NCBI GenBank assembly: GCA_035798135.1
Contig: JAPFBR010000002.1
Span: forward strand, 434,001-498,000
DNA length: 64,000 nt
Reading direction: 5' to 3'
Source: Sediminicola sp035798135
GTDB lineage: Bacteria > Bacteroidota > Bacteroidia > Flavobacteriales > Flavobacteriaceae
The notes beneath the pieces were generated by a model. It had not been told where the DNA came from, ran no database searches, and saw only the letters and a program-made list of their open reading frames with translations. The translations under genes were made by a program, and so were the position numbers. How positions within the stretch are numbered: the first letter of the stretch is position 1; each line of letters starts with the position of its first letter. Shown one piece after another: positions 8,251 through 16,360 of this stretch.

Positions 8251-8493
8251 GTGTTTGGAATTTCTGCAAGTCCAGATGCCTGGATTGCGCTATTATCCCT
8301 AATATTTCTGGAGTAAGGGTGACCGGCGGTATTAGTGGACAGGAGATAATGCATTATGGCGGAGGGTTGTTTACGCTTTATAAGAGCACTGAATACCTCT
8401 ATTTTGCGATATCATTCTCTTTGTTAGGTAACGATTTTAAATATGCTGGGGCGCAAGCATGGCGAACGGGAATACGAGGCTATATGGGAGTAA
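8251..8493 (+). pseudogene. Decayed TerC-family membrane protein gene
   Basis: Three pieces of a TerC-type integral membrane protein survive in order. 8251-8316 reads FGISASPDAWIALLSLIFLE and then a stop, resembling the TerC N terminus. 8319 onward, in another frame, reads TGGISGQEIMHYGGGLFTLYKST, resembling the middle of TerC. It runs directly into YLYFAISFSLL, resembling the TerC C terminus. A one-base shift then gives TILNMLGRKHGERE up to a stop at 8493. Intact TerC proteins have about 240-260 residues, so most membrane segments are deleted. The 84-codon open frame from 8319 is part of this remnant and not a gene. Confidence 0.75.
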
Positions 8494-8519
8494 CTCTAAA
8501 TTTACATTGTATCAAACAC

Positions 8520-8557
8520 AAAAAAAAAGCCCTTGGATATCCAAGGGCTTTTTTTTG
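8520..8557. terminator. Bidirectional terminator
   Basis: A perfect 22-base palindrome (8528-8549, half AGCCCTTGGAT) is flanked by eight A on the left and eight T on the right. It therefore works in both directions, ending the lipoprotein/TerC-remnant unit and the convergent sterol-desaturase gene. Confidence 0.9.
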
Positions 8558-8569
8558 TGTTTCAGTAGC

Positions 8570-9529
8570 CTAGTTTGGCCTACTATAGGCCAGTTCAGGA
8601 TTAACGTCCTTATGCTGTTTAAATAGCCGTTGTTGTTGCTTCACCGTTAAAGTACTGCCATCAGGGCTCCAGCCTGGGGGGCCAAAAATGTACATAAGGG
8701 CATGTGATAGTTTCTTGGATTTCTTTACATCCATATAAATGTCCTTGAATTCGTGGGTGAGAATAACAATGGGATTATTTGATTCCGGGGCATGGATTAC
8801 ACCATACTTTACATTTATATCGTCATCCAATTCCTTCCAAGTTCCAAAAATCTTATCAAAAATATTAAGAAAGCCTCCGTGATTTTTATCCAAATATTCT
8901 ACATTTTGTGCATGGTGCACCTGATGCATGGTGTGGGTATTAAAAATCTTCTCTAAAAAGCCCATTTTCGGAACATAGACGGAATGTAGTTGAAATTGCC
9001 ACAACGCCTCAATCCCCAAACAAACCACTACCATTTCAGGGGGAAAGCCCAATGCCGGCATCCACATATAAAATAACGGCTTGTATAATATGGTAAACCA
9101 GCCGTTTCTTACAGCTGTTCCTAAATTAAAATTATCTGAGGAATGATGAACAATATGGGCAGCCCATAAAATACGTATTTCATGGTTGGCCCTATGGAAC
9201 CAATAATACGTAAAATCATCGGCTAATTGACAAAGAAGCCATATATACCAAGCATAACCAAAGGATTCAAAACCAATGATATTGGTTCTCACCCCAGAGG
9301 CACCCATTGGATTAAAAAGCTCATAAATGAACTCAAAAATTACAATAGCAGAAATAACTTTTATTAAAGGGGCAATAATAGCGGAACCTATACCCATAAA
9401 ACCACTGGCAGCAAAATCTTTCCACTCATACAAATCATCATCACCGTGGGTTTTGCTGTACGTTAATTCCAATAAAATAAAGGCAATAAAACAGGGGACT
9501 CCGTATACTAACGGATTGGTAAAATCCAT
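8570..9529 (-). CDS. Sterol desaturase / fatty acid hydroxylase family protein
   Basis: 319 residues, an integral-membrane di-iron enzyme of the ERG3/FA-hydroxylase superfamily. Four or more membrane segments surround the histidine boxes HRANHE, HIVHHSSDNFN and HTMHQVHHAQN, which ligate the iron pair. In bacteria such enzymes hydroxylate or desaturate lipids, carotenoids or ether lipids; the substrate cannot be deduced. It is monocistronic by appearance, ending at the bidirectional terminator. A second family member is at 27927-28814, and the two are clearly divergent from one another. Confidence 0.88.
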   Translation of the reverse strand: MDFTNPLVYGVPCFIAFILLELTYSKTHGDDDLYEWKDFAASGFMGIGSAIIAPLIKVISAIVIFEFIYELFNPMGASGVRTNIIGFESFGYAWYIWLLCQLADDFTYYWFHRANHEIRILWAAHIVHHSSDNFNLGTAVRNGWFTILYKPLFYMWMPALGFPPEMVVVCLGIEALWQFQLHSVYVPKMGFLEKIFNTHTMHQVHHAQNVEYLDKNHGGFLNIFDKIFGTWKELDDDINVKYGVIHAPESNNPIVILTHEFKDIYMDVKKSKKLSHALMYIFGPPGWSPDGSTLTVKQQQRLFKQHKDVNPELAYSRPN

Positions 9530-9624
9530 AAAAACAACTTTTTTTGTAAATATAACAATAAACTCAGCCTTTTTTTAATACTTTAACAAGAACATACCCA
9601 ATTGGCACAAAGAGTGGTAGACGC

Positions 9625-10059
9625 TTATTTTTCCTTAATACTTCTTAATAATTTATTTTGTTCTTTCATTAATTTCTCCAGATTGGCCAACAACTCTATG
9701 TCTTTTGGAGTGGCCACTTCCTGATTTTTGGGATCTTCCGATTTGGATTTAAACCGATTGATAAACTTGATGACCACAAATATGGTGAAGGCCACAACGA
9801 TAAAGTCGATAAAAACTTCAAGCAGTTCGCCATAAGCGATTGCAACCTCTTCCAAATTGCCTTGGGCTGGCCTAAGTATTAATTTTCTATCCGAATAGTT
9901 GACGCCATTTGTCAATAAGTTTAAGGGAGGCATGATCACTTTTTTAACAATCGCATTTACCACGTTGTTAAATGCGGTTCCTATAATGATACCAACCGCC
10001 ATATCGATCATATTTCCTTTGATCGCAAAATTTTTGAATTCTTTAAAAAAATCCTTCAT
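9625..10059 (-). CDS. mscL: Large-conductance mechanosensitive channel
   Basis: A pentameric inner-membrane channel that opens under hypo-osmotic shock. The protein of 144 residues starts with the family pattern FFKEFKNFAIKGNMIDMAVG, followed by TM1 (GIIIGTAFNNVVNAIVKKVI), a periplasmic loop, TM2 (FIDFIVVAFTIFVVIKFINR) and the C-terminal helical bundle (DIELLANLEKLMKEQN). Length is normal. It starts 8 bases after the parC stop on the minus strand, so it may be the last gene of a parE-parC-mscL transcript. Confidence 0.95.
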   Translation of the reverse strand: MKDFFKEFKNFAIKGNMIDMAVGIIIGTAFNNVVNAIVKKVIMPPLNLLTNGVNYSDRKLILRPAQGNLEEVAIAYGELLEVFIDFIVVAFTIFVVIKFINRFKSKSEDPKNQEVATPKDIELLANLEKLMKEQNKLLRSIKEK

Positions 10060-10067
10060 ACAGCTAC

Positions 10068-12719
10068 TTAAAACAATAGGGTTTGACCTTCGTCTTCAGG
10101 ATTGGTATCCGTGGGCTTCGAGGAATTTGTGGTTGATGTATCATTGGAAGGATCCAAGGACTCTTCGTCTACCACTTCTATATCCTCCGGTTTTTGCTCT
10201 TCTGGCTCTTCATAAGGCAAAGGCTCCAAAGCGTTTACACTCTTTACCTTTTCAGATGTCACAACATTACCTAAAGCCTTTATTCCCTTAACCGCTATAA
10301 AGTCTTCCAAATCAATTGTTTGATTTGGTTTAACATCTTTACCCCTTGGTTTTGAAAATTCCACTTCCACAACGGGTCTCCAGTCCGTGGAAATTAACTC
10401 CAAGACCGATTTAGGGTGTTCGGAAATGAACAATTCCTCTTTTCCCTCATTTTCTATGACGAAGCGTTTAATATAATATTTCTCCTTTTCTCCCTCGAAA
10501 TACACTGCTGATAAAGGTTTATCAGGATTCCATTTTTCCAATAGGATCATATCTTCATCGAAATGGGTGGAAAGGTCCGGTATTAAAGTTTTGGCGACTC
10601 CTTTTTGGGTTACTACGAGCAGAAGATCGTCTCCTCTAAATTCTCCTAGTAGATCTCCCCTTCCATCAACATTAAGCCTTCTGACAACATCATCAAACCA
10701 TATTTTTCTTGGCTTCAAGGTTGAAACGCCCTTTTCTTTTAGTTCGACTCGTTTAACAGGGTATTTTGTGACCACATTTCCTTTGGAAGCCCTTCCCTTT
10801 ATTAATACATCGGCAAAATCAATATCCCATTTTAATTTTTTTATACTGCCAGCCTGTCGCAATAAAACGGTAACTACCTCTGCCTCTCCATTTGGATTGG
10901 CAGAAAAATACAAGATTTCGGAATTGGCCTTGCCATTGGCCAAATCATAAAGTTTATCCCTAGTGACACTGGTTACATTAAAACGTTTGATATAGCTGGG
11001 ACCACCTTTTCCATCCTTATAGATTATGTTGTAAATAGTGCGTTTGTCCTTTTTCTTAAAGACCGCAACATGGATGATATTTTTGCCAACAAATGTCTTG
11101 GCGTCCACCTTGGTGATCATCATTTTACCATCATTCGTAAAACAGATGATATCATCTATATCACTGCATTCGGTTACATATTCGTCTTTTTTAAGGGAGG
11201 TACCTACAAAACCTTCCTCCTTGTTCATATAGAGTTTTGTGTTTCGAATGACCACTTTAGTGGCTTCAATATCATCAAAAATTCGAATTTCAGATTTGCG
11301 TTCCCTTCCTATTCCGTATTTTTCTTTTAAACTCTTGAAGTAATCAATGGCATAATCGATCAAATGCGCAAGGTGGAATTTTACCTGGGTAATTTTTTCT
11401 TCAAGCGTTTCAATAAGTTGTTGGGCCTTCTCCAGATCGAATTTGGATATCCTCTTGATACGAATTTCAGTAAGTCGCACTATATCCTCCTCTGTAATTG
11501 CTCTTTTCAGATGCCCCACATGAGGTTGTAGTCCCTTATCAATAGCCTGAATGACACCTTCCCACGTTTCTTCCTCTTCAATATCCCTATATATTCTTTT
11601 TTCAATAAAAATACGCTCCAAGGATGTAAAGTGCCACTGCTCATCCAGTTCCGAAAGCTGTATTTCCAATTCAGCTTTTAATAGCTTTACCGTATTATCA
11701 GTGGACCTTTTCAACATATCTACCACTCCAATAAAAAGCGGCTTGTTATCTTCAATAATGCAGCCCAGCGGTGAAATTGATGATTCGCAGGCGGTGAATG
11801 CGTAAAGGGCATCAATGGTCTTATCAGGTGAAAGCCCACCAGGTAAATGCACCAAAATCTCTACATCTGCAGCTGTATTATCTTCAATTTTTTTAATTTT
11901 TATTTTGCCTTTATCATTCGCTTTTAGGATAGAATCTATTAAAGAAGAGGTGTTGGTTCCGTAGGGAATCTCATTAATAACCAGCGTATTTCTATCCAAT
12001 TGTGAAATTTTTGCCCTGACGCGAATTTTTCCTCCCCTTAGTCCTTCGTTGTAATTGGTGACATCAATGATCCCCGCTGTAGGGAAATCTGGAAATAGGG
12101 TGAAACGTTGTCCTTTTAGATGTTTAATAGAGGCGTCTATCAATTCAATAAAATTGTGTGGGAGCACTTTTGTGGAAAGCCCAACTGCAATTCCTTCGGC
12201 ACCTGACGCCAATAGAAGCGGAAATTTAACCGGAAGATTTACAGGCTCTTTCCGTCTGCCATCATAAGACTGCTGCCATTCGGTAATTTTTGGACTAAAA
12301 ACAACCTCCAGTCCAAATTTGGAGAGTCTGGCCTCAATATATCTGGATGCTGCTGCCCCGTCTCCTGTTAAAATATTCCCCCAGTTACCCTGCGTATCTA
12401 TCAGAAGATCTTTTTGTCCGATCTGCACCATGGCATCTGCAATACTGGCGTCACCATGGGGATGGTACTGCATGGTATGCCCAACAACGTTGGCTACCTT
12501 ATTGTACCTGCCGTCATCGAGCTCCTTTAAGGCATGCATAATCCTCCTCTGAACGGGCTTAAAGCCGTCTTCAATAGCTGGTACTGCACGTTCTAAAATA
12601 ACATAGGAAGCGTAATCTAAAAACCAATCTTTGTACATCCCCGTGACCTTGGTCAAGGAGTCCTGGGAATTGTCTAGGTTTTCATTAATCCCCTCATTTA
12701 CTTCTTCATTCTCTTCCAT
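10068..12719 (-). CDS. parC: DNA topoisomerase IV subunit A
   Basis: Decatenates daughter chromosomes together with ParE. In 883 residues the DNA-breakage domain shows VQRRIMHALKELDDGRY, the quinolone-region segment HTMQYHPHGDASIADAM and the active-site tyrosine Y127 in AAASRYIEARLS. A coiled-coil stretch follows at roughly 430-480, then a C-terminal beta-propeller-like DNA-wrapping region. The last 70 residues are acidic and low in complexity, a feature I see no function for. The gene lies 31 bases downstream of parE. The residue equivalent to E. coli ParC Ser80 is Ala91. Confidence 0.95.
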   Translation of the reverse strand: MEENEEVNEGINENLDNSQDSLTKVTGMYKDWFLDYASYVILERAVPAIEDGFKPVQRRIMHALKELDDGRYNKVANVVGHTMQYHPHGDASIADAMVQIGQKDLLIDTQGNWGNILTGDGAAASRYIEARLSKFGLEVVFSPKITEWQQSYDGRRKEPVNLPVKFPLLLASGAEGIAVGLSTKVLPHNFIELIDASIKHLKGQRFTLFPDFPTAGIIDVTNYNEGLRGGKIRVRAKISQLDRNTLVINEIPYGTNTSSLIDSILKANDKGKIKIKKIEDNTAADVEILVHLPGGLSPDKTIDALYAFTACESSISPLGCIIEDNKPLFIGVVDMLKRSTDNTVKLLKAELEIQLSELDEQWHFTSLERIFIEKRIYRDIEEEETWEGVIQAIDKGLQPHVGHLKRAITEEDIVRLTEIRIKRISKFDLEKAQQLIETLEEKITQVKFHLAHLIDYAIDYFKSLKEKYGIGRERKSEIRIFDDIEATKVVIRNTKLYMNKEEGFVGTSLKKDEYVTECSDIDDIICFTNDGKMMITKVDAKTFVGKNIIHVAVFKKKDKRTIYNIIYKDGKGGPSYIKRFNVTSVTRDKLYDLANGKANSEILYFSANPNGEAEVVTVLLRQAGSIKKLKWDIDFADVLIKGRASKGNVVTKYPVKRVELKEKGVSTLKPRKIWFDDVVRRLNVDGRGDLLGEFRGDDLLLVVTQKGVAKTLIPDLSTHFDEDMILLEKWNPDKPLSAVYFEGEKEKYYIKRFVIENEGKEELFISEHPKSVLELISTDWRPVVEVEFSKPRGKDVKPNQTIDLEDFIAVKGIKALGNVVTSEKVKSVNALEPLPYEEPEEQKPEDIEVVDEESLDPSNDTSTTNSSKPTDTNPEDEGQTLLF

Positions 12720-12750
12720 TCAGAAAGATTCGTATTAGTTTGGTTTATAT

Positions 12751-14604
12751 TTAGTTGTCCTTAACAAGGTCAAGTTCAACTTTAAGATTTTCTATAATAA
12801 ATTTCTGACGGTCAGGTGTGTTTTTACCCATATAAAATTCCAACAAATTCTCAATGGACAAAGCTTTGTCCAACATCACGGGTTCCAAACGAATGTTATC
12901 TCCGATGAAATGTTGAAATTCGTCTGGAGAAATTTCCCCCAATCCTTTAAACCTGGTGATTTCTGGTTTTCCTGTGAGCTTTTCAACCGCATTTCTTCTT
13001 TCCTCTTCACTATAACAATAGATGGTTTCTTTCTTATTTCGCACCCTGAACAATGGGGTCTGCAATATATAAAGATGGTTCTCTTTGATAAGCTCAGGAA
13101 AAAATTGGAGGAAGAAAGTAATCAACAACAAACGGATGTGCATCCCATCAACATCGGCATCCGTAGCTATAACAACATTATTATACCTAAGATCCTCCAT
13201 AGATTCCTCTATGTTCAAGGCAGCCTGTAATAAGTTGAATTCTTCGTTCTCGTATACGATTTTTTTGGACATCCCATAGGAATTCAAAGGCTTTCCCCTC
13301 AGGCTAAATACGGCTTGGGTATTCACGTTCCTGGATTTGGTAATGGAACCGGATGCAGAATCCCCTTCCGTGATAAACAAGGTACTCTCCAAACGCTTTT
13401 CATTTTTCATATCCCCAAGATGTACCCTACAATCCCTAAGCTTCTTATTGTGTAAACTTGCTTTTTTTGCTCTGTCTTTCGCTAATTTTCTTATTCCGGA
13501 AAGTTCTTTTCTTTCCCGCTCCGCCTGCATGATCTTGCGCTGGAGTTTTTCTGCTGTGTCAGGGTTTTTGTGCAGATAATTGTCCAGTTGTTTTCCAACA
13601 AAATCATTGATATAGGTTCTAACTGTTGGAAAATCGCCCCCCATATCAGTAGAACCCAACTTTGTCTTGGTCTGACTTTCAAATATAGGTTCCATCACTT
13701 TAATGGCAATGGCCGAAATTATAGATTTTCGTATATCGGAGGCCTCATAGTTTTTTCCATAAAAGTCGCGAATGGTCCTTGCTACTGCTTCCCTAAAAGC
13801 AGATTGATGCGTTCCTCCTTGTGTGGTGTGTTGGCCATTCACAAACGAATGGTATTCCTCACTATACTGTGTTTTGCTATGTGTTATGGCAACTTCAATA
13901 TCCTCTCCTTTTAAATGAATGATGGGATAAAGCATATCATCCATAGGATTGTTATCTTCCAACAAATCCCTTAAACCGTTTTCGGAAAGGAATTTTTCCC
14001 CATTGAAAACAATGGTCAGACCTGGATTTAAGTAGACATAGTATTTAAGCATGCGCTCTACATACTCATTCCTATATTTATATTTTTTAAAAATGACTTC
14101 GTCTGGAATAAACGATACTTTGGTACCCTTACGTTTCGATGTTTCCACAGGACCATCTTCCGACACAAGGTTACCTTGATGGAATTCGGCAGTTTTTAAT
14201 AGGTTTTCCCTAGAAGACTCCACTTTAAAAAATGTGGACAACGCATTGACTGCTTTAGTACCAACACCGTTTAAACCTACAGATTTCTTAAAGGCCTTAC
14301 TGTCATACTTACCCCCCGTGTTCATTTTGGAAACCACGTCTACAACTTTGCCCAAAGGAATACCACGTCCGTAATCCCGGACGCTGACCACATTATCCTT
14401 AATGACAATATCTATAGTCTTGCCCGCTCCCATCACAAATTCATCAATACAGTTATCCATAACTTCCTTGAGAAGTATGTAGATACCATCATCTGCAGAG
14501 GACCCATCGCCCAATTTACCAATATACATACCAGGTCGCATACGAATATGCTCCTTCCAGTCCAATGAACGTATATTATCTTCGGTATATTGGGTGTTTT
14601 CCAT
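12751..14604 (-). CDS. parE: DNA topoisomerase IV subunit B
   Basis: The ATPase partner of ParC. The 617 residues show the GHKL ATP-binding site (HIRMRPGMYIGKLGDGSSAD, DYGRGIPLG, GLNGVGTKAVNALS), the transducer domain (FVNGQHTTQGGTHQSAF) and the TOPRIM motifs LFITEGDSASG and IATDADVDGMHIRLLL, ending in the family tail GRKNTP-like GKNTPDRQKFI. Length matches ParE and not the longer GyrB. It opens the parE-parC(-mscL) unit. No promoter was pinned down in the upstream 300 bases. Confidence 0.95.
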   Translation of the reverse strand: MENTQYTEDNIRSLDWKEHIRMRPGMYIGKLGDGSSADDGIYILLKEVMDNCIDEFVMGAGKTIDIVIKDNVVSVRDYGRGIPLGKVVDVVSKMNTGGKYDSKAFKKSVGLNGVGTKAVNALSTFFKVESSRENLLKTAEFHQGNLVSEDGPVETSKRKGTKVSFIPDEVIFKKYKYRNEYVERMLKYYVYLNPGLTIVFNGEKFLSENGLRDLLEDNNPMDDMLYPIIHLKGEDIEVAITHSKTQYSEEYHSFVNGQHTTQGGTHQSAFREAVARTIRDFYGKNYEASDIRKSIISAIAIKVMEPIFESQTKTKLGSTDMGGDFPTVRTYINDFVGKQLDNYLHKNPDTAEKLQRKIMQAERERKELSGIRKLAKDRAKKASLHNKKLRDCRVHLGDMKNEKRLESTLFITEGDSASGSITKSRNVNTQAVFSLRGKPLNSYGMSKKIVYENEEFNLLQAALNIEESMEDLRYNNVVIATDADVDGMHIRLLLITFFLQFFPELIKENHLYILQTPLFRVRNKKETIYCYSEEERRNAVEKLTGKPEITRFKGLGEISPDEFQHFIGDNIRLEPVMLDKALSIENLLEFYMGKNTPDRQKFIIENLKVELDLVKDN

Positions 14605-14629
14605 TAATTAAGTGGTTTATGGCGCGTTG

Positions 14630-14857
14630 CTAATATAGGGAGTGTTCCAAAAAAATAAAAACACTACCTGTTAAAGTAATTAACAATAGCTTGTATGCTT
14701 TTGTTGATAGAGATTGTGATCCAAACGATTTAGGTTTCAGTAAGAGCAATTGAAAATCACAGCTCCCAAGGGTCTTAATTTTTAATATAACAAAAATAAA
14801 ATAAAATACCCCAAGTAAAATGGATGCGCTGCTCAACATCGACTTCACTTGGGGCAA
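14630..14857 (-). CDS. Doubtful small membrane protein frame
   Basis: A 75-codon frame (TTG start; ATG possible six codons later) lies in the 304-base gap between parE and ychF. It would encode two hydrophobic stretches (SSASILLGVFYFIFVILKI and LLLITLTGSVFIF), which fits a small two-segment membrane protein. The same DNA carries an inverted repeat, CCCCAAGT at 14810 with ACTTGGGG near 14850, separated by about 30 bases. I do not recognise the protein and cannot exclude chance in AT-rich DNA. Confidence 0.25.
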   Translation of the reverse strand: MPQVKSMLSSASILLGVFYFIFVILKIKTLGSCDFQLLLLKPKSFGSQSLSTKAYKLLLITLTGSVFIFLEHSLY

Positions 14858-14908
14858 TAATAAATTTTTATAAGGAATTTTATTCTTTAATCCCTTTTAA
14901 AAGGATCA

Positions 14909-16003
14909 TTATACATTAAAACGGAAATGCATAACATCCCCATCCTTTACAATGTATTCCTTGCCCTCTACTTTCATTTTACCGGCCTCTTTTACTTTGG
15001 CCTCACTTCCCAATGCAACAAAATCTTCGTAAGCAATTACTTCGGCACGGATAAATCCTTTCTCAAAATCGGTATGGATTACTCCAGCTGCCTGTGGCGC
15101 TGTTGCCCCAACAGGGATAGTCCAAGCCCTAACTTCTTTTACCCCTGCAGTAAAATACGTCTCGAGGTTCAATAATCTATAAGCACTACGGATCAGTTTA
15201 GCAGATCCAGGTTCTTTAAGCCCTAAGTCTTCCAAAAACATTTGTCGCTCTTCATAGGTTTCCAGCTCGGTAATATCAGCTTCTGTACCTACCGCTAAAA
15301 AGATTACTTCCGCATTCTCGTCTTTAACCGCTTCTTTTACTTTGTCAACATAACTGTTGCCAGAAATTGCCGACTCCTCACCTACATTGCAAACATACAT
15401 TACCGGTTTATCGGTGATGAATTGCAATGGCTTCACCCATTCGTTTCTGTCTTCTTTGCTAAATTCCAGAGCTCTAATGGAAATACCTGCTTCCAATCCT
15501 TTCTTTAATTTTAAAAGGACCGCTTCTTCTTTTTGAGCTTCCTTATTACCAGTTTTGGCAGCACGTTTTACTTTTTCAAGTTTCTTGTCAACCGTCTCAA
15601 GATCTTTTAATTGCAATTCCATATCGATGGTCTCTTTGTCCCTAATAGGGTTTATAGATCCATCTACATGTATAATATTCTCGTTATCAAAGCACCTCAG
15701 TACGTGAAGAATGGCATCGGTTTCGCGAATATTTCCAAGGAATTGATTGCCGAGGCCCTCTCCTTTACTTGCTCCTTTAACCAGACCTGCAATATCTACA
15801 ATTTCAACAGTAGCGGGCAAGACCCTTTCTGGATTTACCAATGATTCCAATTTTTCCAACCTTTCATCTGGGACATTGACTACTCCTATATTAGGTTCTA
15901 TAGTGCAAAAAGGAAAATTGGCACTTTGTGCCTTGGCATTGGACAAACAATTGAAAAGTGTTGATTTACCAACGTTTGGCAATCCTACGATACCTGCTTT
16001 CAT
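14909..16003 (-). CDS. ychF: Redox-regulated ATPase YchF (OLA1 family GTPase-like)
   Basis: A universally conserved Obg-family P-loop protein that hydrolyses ATP in preference to GTP and binds ribosomes. Motifs: GLPNVGKSTLFN at residues 6-17 (G1), DIAGLVKGASKGEGLGNQFL (G3/switch II), and the C-terminal TGS domain around IHTDFEKGFIRAEVI with the final GKEYIVKDGDVMHFRF. I start it at 16003 (MKAGIVGLPNVG), eight codons inside the longest frame, because family members begin exactly there. Length is then 364 residues, as in other bacteria. Confidence 0.96.
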   Translation of the reverse strand: MKAGIVGLPNVGKSTLFNCLSNAKAQSANFPFCTIEPNIGVVNVPDERLEKLESLVNPERVLPATVEIVDIAGLVKGASKGEGLGNQFLGNIRETDAILHVLRCFDNENIIHVDGSINPIRDKETIDMELQLKDLETVDKKLEKVKRAAKTGNKEAQKEEAVLLKLKKGLEAGISIRALEFSKEDRNEWVKPLQFITDKPVMYVCNVGEESAISGNSYVDKVKEAVKDENAEVIFLAVGTEADITELETYEERQMFLEDLGLKEPGSAKLIRSAYRLLNLETYFTAGVKEVRAWTIPVGATAPQAAGVIHTDFEKGFIRAEVIAYEDFVALGSEAKVKEAGKMKVEGKEYIVKDGDVMHFRFNV

Positions 16004-16024
16004 TTTTTCATTCTTTTGAGGGTG

Positions 16025-16032
16025 CAAATATA
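16025..16032 (-). promoter_or_regulatory. -7 element upstream of ychF
   Basis: TATATTTG on the minus strand, 22 bases before the chosen ychF start at 16003. It lies within the eight extra codons' upstream flank, and so supports the shorter start. Confidence 0.45.
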
Positions 16033-16360
16033 GTTTTAAAAAGCAAGTTTTTAACCATCAAATCTACAAACAATCATCTGCTATATTTAGCAGGCAACTA
16101 AAGGCAATCAAATTAAGTTCACCATATCCTATTTATATTTAACACTGGAATCTATCTGCAAAACTCGATTTGTAATTATCAAGTAATTTGAATTAATAAT
16201 CATTACATCCTGCAGATGTTTAATTTCTATTCTTACCACATGGGATTGAAATTTAGATACTCATATAAGAACTATGCACGTTCAATAAATTTCATAAAAA
16301 AATGTTAATTCACATAATTTTTAGTATTTTGGCAACATATTAACTCAAAAAAAATCAAAC
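16033..16360. other. AT-rich intergenic region upstream of the TonB receptor
   Basis: About 330 bases without a recognisable gene or RNA. It presumably holds the receptor promoter; the stretch 16310-16345 contains TAGTATTTTGG, which is one base off the -7 consensus. There is no convincing operator or iron box. Confidence 0.4.

Noticed and set aside
8319..8573. An 84-codon open frame on the plus strand that could be called a hypothetical protein
   Set aside because: Its first part is the TerC middle fragment, it runs out of frame with the rest of the TerC remnant and it reads through the bidirectional terminator. It is part of the pseudogene.
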